This document shows positions 40,184-46,022 of a stretch of DNA of 46,022 nt, piece after piece (position 1 is the first letter of the stretch; every line of letters starts with the position of its first letter). Both the position numbers and the translations under genes were made by a program. Source of the DNA: Vulcanisaeta distributa JCM 11216 (GTDB taxonomy: Archaea; Thermoproteota; Thermoprotei; Thermoproteales; Thermocladiaceae). A model generated the notes under the pieces. The model was not told the origin of the DNA. It ran no database searches and was given only the letters and a program-made list of their open reading frames with translations. Location of the stretch: NCBI RefSeq assembly GCF_001315985.1, contig NZ_BBBI01000017.1, positions 1 through 46,022 of the forward strand, read 5' to 3'.

Positions 40184-40661
40184 ATGGTATTAATAACGAA
40201 TAATTATTACTTAATAGTTTCCGTGGCCCTTATTCAATTTGTAATCTTATCATCATTCATATACCAAATATTTAAGGAATCAAAGAAGCCAATAGATAAG
40301 GAGTTAGAAAACACCAAAACCAGTGAATCCTCCACTACGATCAGCCAACTGGAGTTTGATACTATAAGTAGGAATAAGGGAGACATGGTGAATTACAGTG
40401 AATCAATAAATGTGAATGAGGACGAAGTGAGGGTCCTATCATACCTATTGAACAGGGGGGGTGGCGATGCGTACCAGGCAGAGATAGCCAGGGAGTTAGG
40501 GCTTCCTAAGAGTACCGTTTCCAGGATTATCAGGAGATTACATGATAAGGGGGGGCTAGTAACCGTTAGAAGTTGGTAGGTTTAGTTATGTTCAGGTAAC
40601 GGATATCGACTACGTAGGTGACATAATCAGTAAATCAGGTCTTGATAAGTCGCGAGAATAG
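40184..40661 (+). CDS. Membrane-anchored winged-helix regulator (frame broken near 40572)
   Basis: About 158 residues. One N-terminal membrane helix (YYLIVSVALIQFVILSSFIYQIF) and a polar linker of 60 residues lead to a MarR/TrmB-like winged helix: EDEVRVLSYLLNRGGG, YQAEIARELGLPKSTVSRIIRRLHDKG. Two G7 runs add Gly (NRGGGDAYQ, KGGLVTV). The frame breaks at AGAAGTTGG; two missing G's would restore RRVGRFSYVQVTDIDYVGD. Membrane-tethered regulators of this plan occur in Thermoproteales and other archaea. Its 3' end overlaps the opposing kinase gene by 27 bases. The ATG at 40184 starts seven residues before the helix. Confidence 0.72.
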
Positions 40662-41526
40662 CCTATTAGCGATGTCACTTATTATGTCATTACCTATGAC
40701 CCCCCCATAAGGTCCCTCACCCATCGTCTTAGCGATTGCGGCGGCATTTGAGAAAATGAATGACCACTCAAGGTCCTCACCCCCCCTACTGAGCATGTAC
40801 GTTAATGCGCAGGTCATTACATCACCCGCCCCCCCTGTGGGGGGGTCCCTAACGCTAACAATACCATTTGCTGAGATACGAAGTTTATGGCCATTATGCA
40901 GTAATACCGACCCATCAGCACCCATGGTGATTACGATAACCTTATTTGGATACTTATCAGCTATGGTATTGAACCCATCCATGGGTACATCATCTATACT
41001 GGCTTTAATTACGTCTGCATGCTCGATTATCTTTATGACGTCTTTAATGCTAATACTTGAACTCACATAATTATGCTCATCGAATACCCTGGTAAACCCC
41101 CCCTGTAAATCAACACCCACGAATTCAACTCCCTCCTTTATATATTGAAGGGTATCTAGGTCGATTTCCCTAGCTATTGGGTTTACGACAACAGTATCAG
41201 GTAGATCGTGTAGATCATCCCTGGAGAAATCGCTGCATTTATGTAATAACCTTAGTTTTCTTGTATTATCGTAATAAGTTATCTCATATGATGTGCTATT
41301 GCAACTATTCAGTACCTTAACTCTATCAGTAATTATACCCCCCCTTTCTTTATAATCAACCAGGTATTCATTAAAGTCCTTACCAACCAATGTAATAGGT
41401 AATAAGTTAATACCTAATTGACTCAGGTAAAATGAGCAATACGTTGGCGCACCACCAGGTGATTTCCTAATCGATGAACCCCCTCCTTATTATATCAATG
41501 GATGCGTGGCCTATCACTCCGAGCAT
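40635..41526 (-). CDS. PfkB-family carbohydrate or nucleoside kinase (frame broken near 41478)
   Basis: Ribokinase-like, about 297 residues. The N-terminus LGVIGHASIDIIRRG with SPGGAPTYCSFYLSQLG is typical of the sugar-binding face; the catalytic signature is RDPPTGGAGDVMTCAL, where the family has D-x-T-G-A-G-D. A C7 and a G7 stand side by side here; C4 and G4 would give RDPTGAGDVMT exactly. The frame breaks at C5 near 41478 (four restores RRGSSIRKSP). Substrate unknown. ATG 41526 overlaps the stop of the preceding gene (TAATG), so the two are coupled. Confidence 0.86.
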
Positions 41527-42260
41527 TACACACCGTTTTTAACAGCAGTTAATAAATTATTAGGGATGAAGACATCAAGTAACATCTTAATGGAGTGCCC
41601 TATCCTACCAAACCTAGTCTCATTTATGACCCTTGAGGATCGTATTAATGACATTATGACGTTTGTGAAATTGCCAATGCCCTCTATTGTAGATACTAAC
41701 GATACTCTGGCCTCATCACCACTATTCTCCCTAACTATTATTAAGCCATCATTACTATATATCCTAACCCTACCCCTAATATACTCCCTATACCCAGGGA
41801 ACTTAACATTGCCATTTGTAATGAGCCTTAAGTAAGCCGTGTAAATCATGAAACTAGACTTTATGTAATTCCTCAGTATAGCATCAACAACACTTAATAA
41901 CTCGTTCGAGGCATTTCCATGAAAACTAACACCCCTGAGAAATTCCTCGTTAACGCGATACCTTATGTATGACGCCTTACCATCCCTAATACTCAACTCA
42001 TAGAGCGCTAACTCGCCCCCCCTTAGTAGTGCATAAACTTCAATACTTGATAGGTTGCTCCAAACAATGGGCTCAACGGGCTTGGTCTCTATGTAAGAGC
42101 CTTGATAGGGAATCAGCATTATGTAGTTACCGGATTCATTACATGGTGTAATGAAGTCAATATAATTATCCCTATGTATAATGCAGAGCATATCATTGTT
42201 TAATCTAAGCGGTAATATTGGATGTTTCCTCATTATTAAAAACTTAGGTAGCACAGCCAT
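41526..42260 (-). CDS. Hypothetical protein, coupled to the PfkB kinase
   Basis: 244 residues, soluble, mostly beta in the first half (LNNDMLCIIHRDNYIDFITP, GNYIMLIPYQGSY) with later helices. No recognised motif; two Cys and no metal signature. It shares one base with the start of the kinase gene, so they are translated together, and lies 45 bases from the next gene upstream on the same strand. C7 at 42016 (LRGGELA) is in frame. Confidence 0.68.
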   Translation of the reverse strand: MAVLPKFLIMRKHPILPLRLNNDMLCIIHRDNYIDFITPCNESGNYIMLIPYQGSYIETKPVEPIVWSNLSSIEVYALLRGGELALYELSIRDGKASYIRYRVNEEFLRGVSFHGNASNELLSVVDAILRNYIKSSFMIYTAYLRLITNGNVKFPGYREYIRGRVRIYSNDGLIIVRENSGDEARVSLVSTIEGIGNFTNVIMSLIRSSRVINETRFGRIGHSIKMLLDVFIPNNLLTAVKNGV

Positions 42261-42305
42261 TAATCACCACGCATTTAATAGCCTAAAACTCAAAATTCAA
42301 CAGTA

Positions 42306-42743
42306 TTATTTAACCTTCTTAAGGAAAATGAGTGGTCCGTACTTCTCGAGAATGTCTGCCACCAAACCTAAGACGCCCTCATTCCTACTTGAGAACCCTA
42401 TCACCCTAACATCCTTATCACTAAGCCTAATGTAATGATCAAGGTCAAACCTAATAATAACCTCCTTGGGTCCAAAGACCACCTTAAACTTAACCTTGTT
42501 CTCAGCAAGCTTCTTAACAGCCTCAGCCGTTGTTGATATTTGCTTAGGCGTTGGCTTACCCCTTGGGCTCCTCTTACGTAACTCACTAAGCTCCTTCTTC
42601 GTCTCCTCATCCCTTATCTTAACAATTCCCTTAACCTCATCAACCACTATTGAATCACCCTGATAATCAACAACCTCAAAGTTCTCTACATTGTTGACGA
42701 TGCTTAATAATTCACTTAATGATACCTGCCTTGTCATAGTCAT
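42306..42743 (-). CDS. Hypothetical protein
   Basis: 145 residues, basic middle (KKELSELRKRSPRGKPTPKQ) and a C-terminal mixed alpha/beta part (KFKVVFGPKEVIIRFDLDHYIRL, VLGLVADILEKYGPLIFL). Intact, no G7 run inside. Not recognised; it may be a nucleic-acid-binding protein by charge. First of a probable three-gene unit with the 41526 and 40635 genes. Confidence 0.66.
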   Translation of the reverse strand: MTMTRQVSLSELLSIVNNVENFEVVDYQGDSIVVDEVKGIVKIRDEETKKELSELRKRSPRGKPTPKQISTTAEAVKKLAENKVKFKVVFGPKEVIIRFDLDHYIRLSDKDVRVIGFSSRNEGVLGLVADILEKYGPLIFLKKVK

Positions 42744-42778
42744 GTTTCCCTATGTAGAGGTACTAGGATTTAAATGTA

Positions 42779-42997
42779 TTACGTGTTAATGTTAATCAAA
42801 AATCTCCTATATTTGCTATCATGCGTTGCCAAGTGCCTTACTGCGTCACTTAAACTAAAGAATAAGGCTCCGCACTCCTTACCATCCTTGCCCCCCCTGT
42901 ACTTACACCTTATGTGAGGTGCATTACCTTCATGAACAATCTCCAGTACAGGCCTTAACTCAGCGGGTATTTCAGGTAACTTTAAATCATTACTCAT
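42779..42997 (-). CDS. Small C2H2-like zinc-finger protein
   Basis: 72 residues. CKYRGGKDGKEC and HLATH lie in a C-C-H-H pattern (C-x9-10-C-x12-H-x3-H), with LFFSLSDAVRHLATH as the helix. The C7 at 42890 may have added one Gly to the first half. N-terminal part is acidic and Pro-rich. Probably DNA-binding, as other small archaeal C2H2-like proteins. Intergenic region 42998-43131 shows only an AT-rich promoter and a G6 run. Confidence 0.68.
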   Translation of the reverse strand: MSNDLKLPEIPAELRPVLEIVHEGNAPHIRCKYRGGKDGKECGALFFSLSDAVRHLATHDSKYRRFLININT

Positions 42998-43131
42998 TAT
43001 TTCATGAGGGCTTTAATAAGTATTTTAATGCTTCGTTGCCCTATTGGCCCTATTTATTCTTAAACATTTATTAATTAGTTACTTATTGGTTATACGATCT
43101 AAATGATCCCACAAAGGGACATTAGGGGGGT

Positions 43132-43323
43132 ATGTTATCGTCAATACCGTATTACAGCTTGAATCCTTACGTTAATAAATGCCCAAGTTGTGGGTCTGTT
43201 ATGGTTGTTGATGGTGAGTGGGTTAGGGAGGATAGTAGGCATAAGGTTAAGTTAATTGAGAGATCGTTAACATGCCCCCCCAACTGCAAGGTTAGGATAA
43301 GACAGTACATATATCTACAGTGA
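43132..43323 (+). CDS. Small zinc-ribbon protein
   Basis: 63 residues with CPSCGSVMVV near residue 17 and SLTCPPNCKVRI near 47. The second knuckle is C-x3-C, but the C7 run at 43274 encodes the PP; C4 would give CPNC, the ordinary C-x2-C of a zinc ribbon. No partner domain; possibly an adaptor. Next gene follows after 16 bases. Confidence 0.68.
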   Translation: MLSSIPYYSLNPYVNKCPSCGSVMVVDGEWVREDSRHKVKLIERSLTCPPNCKVRIRQYIYLQ

Positions 43324-43339
43324 CTTGGGTGCTTGGGTT

Positions 43340-43917
43340 ATGTATTCAAATGATGTACAAAGGCTTATTGAAAGGTCTTCAATGTTCATGTTCATATCGG
43401 TAATAGCATCATTGCTTTCAGTAATCATGATCATAATAGCGGTTAATTTCCTGTCAATCGACTTACCATCAGCAATAGCAGTGAAATACTTCCAAATACT
43501 TACATTTCCCGGATTGAACGCTGTTACTGGACTTACGGCCGCATCATCAATAATGGCTATAGTTGGAGGTTTCATAGTATACATGGCCAGGGCGAGCTTA
43601 AACAGGAGAGAGTTTCTTGGGCTGCCCTCAATAATCACGATAAGCCTAGTCCTAATTTTAATAGCGTTGGTATCAGTAATCGGTATATACGTCATTTACC
43701 AATCGTACGTCGGCCTTGCCGGTATGATAGGGCCGTTACTCCCCCCGGCACATTCTCGTTAGTAATATCGATAGTACTTCTATTGATTTCATTAATACTT
43801 ACTTTCCTAGCCCTCACAATGATTAATGAAATAAGGAGGAAGTACTCACCACGTAGAATGAGAAGGCGCCAACCCCCCCCTCCACCCCCCCCACCACCTC
43901 CATCACCTCCAGTTTAG
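43340..43917 (+). CDS. Membrane protein with polyproline C-terminal tail (frame broken near 43741)
   Basis: About 190 residues. Four to five hydrophobic helices (MFMFISVIASLLSVIMIIIAV, VTGLTAASSIMAIVGGFIVYM, ITISLVLILIALVSVIGIYVI, then LVISIVLLLISLILTFLAL). A basic segment RRKYSPRRMRRRQ follows, and a run of ten prolines before SPPV. The frame breaks at six C's near 43741; four give PLLPGTFSLVISI. The tail is written with two C8 runs and so its length is uncertain. Not recognised; an exposed proline tail suggests a binding site for another protein. Confidence 0.62.
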
Positions 43918-43998
43918 GTTAAGTAAAAATTAGTAAAATGTTACGTACATGTTTCTACGCTATAAGACTTATAAATTAATTTAGGTTGGGCACGGTGT

Positions 43999-44896
43999 AT
44001 GCCCAATTCAGTCGTTATAATAGGCGATTCGCCAATACCAGACAGGCCAAGCAGGGACTTAATAATCTATGCTAGGGATTCAGGTCTAAATGCAATGTAT
44101 GTGCCTATTTCACGAATATCAGTTAAGGTTGATAAGGATGGTCCTCTCACGGTTATTAGGGATAGCCGTTTAAGGTTGATGGAGTCTTCCTTAGAAGTCT
44201 CGGGGTTCTCATTGACGTTGAGACCTTATTCAGGAGGATGATAACCATGAGGTTAATTGAGGAGAGCGGTACCGTGGTTATCAATCCATTAGATGGGCTA
44301 CTGAGGACTAGGAATAAGCTTGAGACAACGGTGATACTGAAGAGCAAGGGCTTACCTGTACCTGATACAATAGGCACTGAGGATATACTGTACGCGTACG
44401 AGATGGCTAAGAGCATGAGGGACGTGGTAATTAAACCGCTGCAGGGATCAAGGGGTTATGGCGCCGTGAAAATTAGCGATGCAGATATAGCGTTTCAAGT
44501 AATGAGGACACTGCTCACATTTAAGAAGCCAATATACCTACAGAAGTACATAGAGAAGCCTAACCGTGATATTAGGGTTATGGTAATTGATGGGGGGGAG
44601 GTCTTTGGTTGTATGATTAGGGTTGCCCCCCCAATGGTCAATGGAAAACTAACGTTGCCCAGGGAGCCATCGGTAAGCCCTGCATTAATGTTGATAAGAC
44701 GGTGATGGAGTTAGCCGTGAAGTCTGTGGAGGCCCTTGACCTGGTCTATGGTGGTGTTGATATTGGTGAGGGTAGGGATGGATACGTAATATTTGAGGTA
44801 AATGGATCACCGGATTGGGCTGAGTTAACAGCGGTCACGGGTAAAAACCCAGCAAAGGCTCTCGTGCTTTCCATGATGAGGAGATTAAAGACTTAG
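43999..44896 (+). CDS. ATP-grasp ligase, RimK/LysX type (frame broken twice)
   Basis: About 300 residues. N-terminal domain SVVIIGDSPIPDRPSRDLIIYA; ATP-grasp domain with LLRTRNKLETTVILKSKGLPVPDT, VIKPLQGSRGYGAV, YLQKYIEKPNRDIRVMVID, and the metal-binding VIFEVNGSPDWAE. Members add amino acids (glutamate, lysine-pathway or F420/methanopterin glutamyl ligases); which one is not decidable. Breaks near 44202 (GGGG for GGGGG, giving SGVLIDVETLFRRM) and 44664 (GGG for GGGG, giving PRGAIGKPCINVDKTVM) are losses, unlike the gains elsewhere. Runs at 44591 and 44626 are in frame. Confidence 0.82.
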
Positions 44897-44951
44897 GTTT
44901 ATACTTCGCATAAGATTTATTTTCCAGAGTTTAAGCTAGGGTTCTTAGGTT

Positions 44952-45164
44952 ATGACCAGGTGGTTGATTAAGTGTGATAGATGCGGTATCGAGTCGGTAT
45001 TTAACGTGGGTTATGATCTAACGAACCTAGGCAGTAAATTATACATTTACTGTGAAAGGTGTAGAAGAAATACTGAACATACGGTGCTTGGTTACTATGA
45101 TGATGATACAAATGAGTTCGTGCCATTCGAGAAAGCACTATCGTTTAAGTATAAGTCACTATGA
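44952..45164 (+). CDS. Small zinc-ribbon protein
   Basis: 70 residues with two C-x2-C pairs (KCDRCGIES and YCERCRRNTEH), one zinc ribbon, and an acidic end (YYDDDTNEFVPFEK). Intact. Likely nucleic-acid or protein interaction; no further assignment. It converges with the PRC-barrel/coiled-coil gene 14 bases away. Confidence 0.7.
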   Translation: MTRWLIKCDRCGIESVFNVGYDLTNLGSKLYIYCERCRRNTEHTVLGYYDDDTNEFVPFEKALSFKYKSL

Positions 45165-45178
45165 AGGTTAAGATGCCT

Positions 45179-45838
45179 TTAATAGCATTCTTTTTCTAAT
45201 TCCATTCTTAAGGAGAGTAATTCGGACCTAACCTTCCTTAACTGGTTAAGCAACTCATCAAGTCCTGCCAATTCATTTCTCTCATCATCTCCTAAATCAC
45301 CAACCACTTGCTTAATCATTAACTCGCTCTTCCTTCTCTCCGCGTTACTAATCTTCCTATCAATCTCAGAGAGTGTATCATTTATTGCGCCAATCTTATC
45401 ATTACACTGCCTAATCCACTTAACCCTCTCCTTCTCAAGTCTCTCCCTAATATCCCTATACAAGTCCTCCTTAATACCACCCTGAAGGAGCAAGTCGCTG
45501 AGTTTGTTTAGTTTATCCATGATATCCCTAAGTCTTTCCCTAATACTATTTACCTCGTTCCTATACATATTAACGAGGCTTGAATACTCATCACCAAATT
45601 TCTGAAAAACTACCTTATCTGCTGTGAATATTGCATTGACATCATTAACATTAAACTCCCTGGTACTCCCATCACCTAACCTAACAGTTATAGAGACCGG
45701 CCTTAAATCACTCTTACTCAATTTTATACTTATGACGGTGCCAATTACTTTACCATCATTAGTAACGACGGGTTTACCAACATATCTCCTAAACCTCTTC
45801 TCTGCTGATTTCGCTGAACTGAAGAATTTAAATACCAT
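45179..45838 (-). CDS. PRC-barrel plus coiled-coil protein, CdvA-like
   Basis: About 219 residues from ATG 45838 (MVFKFF). Residues 10-80 look like a PRC-barrel (RRYVGKPVVTNDGKVIGTVISIKL, REFNVNDVNAIFTADKVV). The rest is long alpha-helical coiled coil, Lys/Glu/Leu-rich (RNEVNSIRERLRDIMDKLNK, EIDRKISNAERRKSEL). This domain order is that of the crenarchaeal cell-division protein CdvA, which binds membrane or DNA and recruits ESCRT-III-like CdvB. Thermoproteales are usually said to lack the Cdv division machinery, so it may be a distant relative. The remaining 45839-46022 shows only AT-rich sequence. Confidence 0.62.
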   Translation of the reverse strand: MVFKFFSSAKSAEKRFRRYVGKPVVTNDGKVIGTVISIKLSKSDLRPVSITVRLGDGSTREFNVNDVNAIFTADKVVFQKFGDEYSSLVNMYRNEVNSIRERLRDIMDKLNKLSDLLLQGGIKEDLYRDIRERLEKERVKWIRQCNDKIGAINDTLSEIDRKISNAERRKSELMIKQVVGDLGDDERNELAGLDELLNQLRKVRSELLSLRMELEKECY

Positions 45839-46022
45839 CGCTAGGGTGATCAAGCATCAATATAAATATGTATTATTTGGTAAAATACGCGTATTCGAAT
45901 AGGTATTACAGCTAGCCTTGACCTAGTAAAGCCATTTAATGAGTAATAGTAAACGTACATTTTGCAGAGACTTAAATTAATATTAATTCTAAGTATAAAT
46001 CCTTGTTTTTGTTTTTCATTTC

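Noticed and set aside
43999..44896. Three separate small genes in the ATP-grasp region
   Set aside because: The pieces complete one another in the order of a RimK-type ligase and each join needs a single G.

Overview
The window looks like chromosome from a hyperthermophilic crenarchaeon of the Thermoproteales, closest in feel to Vulcanisaeta or Caldivirga. Reasons: a tRNA-Ala with two introns at non-anticodon positions, a PaREP2-type protein and a decayed relative of it, TATA boxes about 25 bases before start codons (leaderless genes), GGTG-type ribosome-binding sites, an archaeal release factor aRF1, isopentenyl phosphate kinase, geranylgeranyl reductase and a GPN-loop GTPase. No CRISPR array, rRNA or intact insertion sequence was seen.

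Layout. 1-2200: PaREP2b-like protein, tRNA-Ala(GGC), candidate C/D box sRNA. 2200-10510: MFS transporter, GPN GTPase, ModE-like regulator, HAD phosphatase, large Ig-like surface protein, tRNA methylthiotransferase, ABC permease. 10510-13200: sulfur cluster of sulfide:quinone oxidoreductase, DUF1641 protein and two tandem MoaD-like sulfur carriers. 13200-18320: aRF1, thiolase, polyprenyl diphosphate synthase, isopentenyl phosphate kinase and a small anchored protein; with the prenol kinase (32.6 kb) and geranylgeranyl reductase (35 kb) these supply archaeal lipids. 18400-28200: mostly metabolic genes (hydrolase, ornithine cyclodeaminase family, SufT-like, Sua5, malate dehydrogenase, Dph6-like, amidohydrolase, isoaspartyl peptidase) with two regulators. 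28300-31300: HTH/coiled-coil protein followed by what is probably one long membrane-anchored P-loop NTPase, both of unknown function. 31300-46022: HemC, PaREP2-like debris, prenol kinase, DUF371, TyrRS, geranylgeranyl reductase, HD hydrolase, M24 peptidase, PfkB kinase, an ATP-grasp ligase, several small zinc proteins, and a PRC-barrel/coiled-coil protein like CdvA.

The dominant signal is not a gene. Runs of exactly seven G (or C) occur roughly 80 times by eye, a few runs reach eight, and five or six are much rarer. In conserved motifs the in-frame runs add one residue (PfkB TGGAGD for TGAGD, MiaB-type GFPGGET for GFPGET, Hem[10 protein letters not shown] for GARVGTSS), as if G4 had become G7. 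Elsewhere the run shifts the frame, and restoring the conserved protein needs G5 or G6 where G7 or G8 is written. There are also single-base losses in short G/C runs. About twenty housekeeping genes, including aRF1, thiolase, HemC and geranylgeranyl reductase, are split this way. I treat this as G/C-homopolymer length error in the assembly and annotate the genes whole, joining the frames; a biological cause cannot be excluded from the sequence alone.
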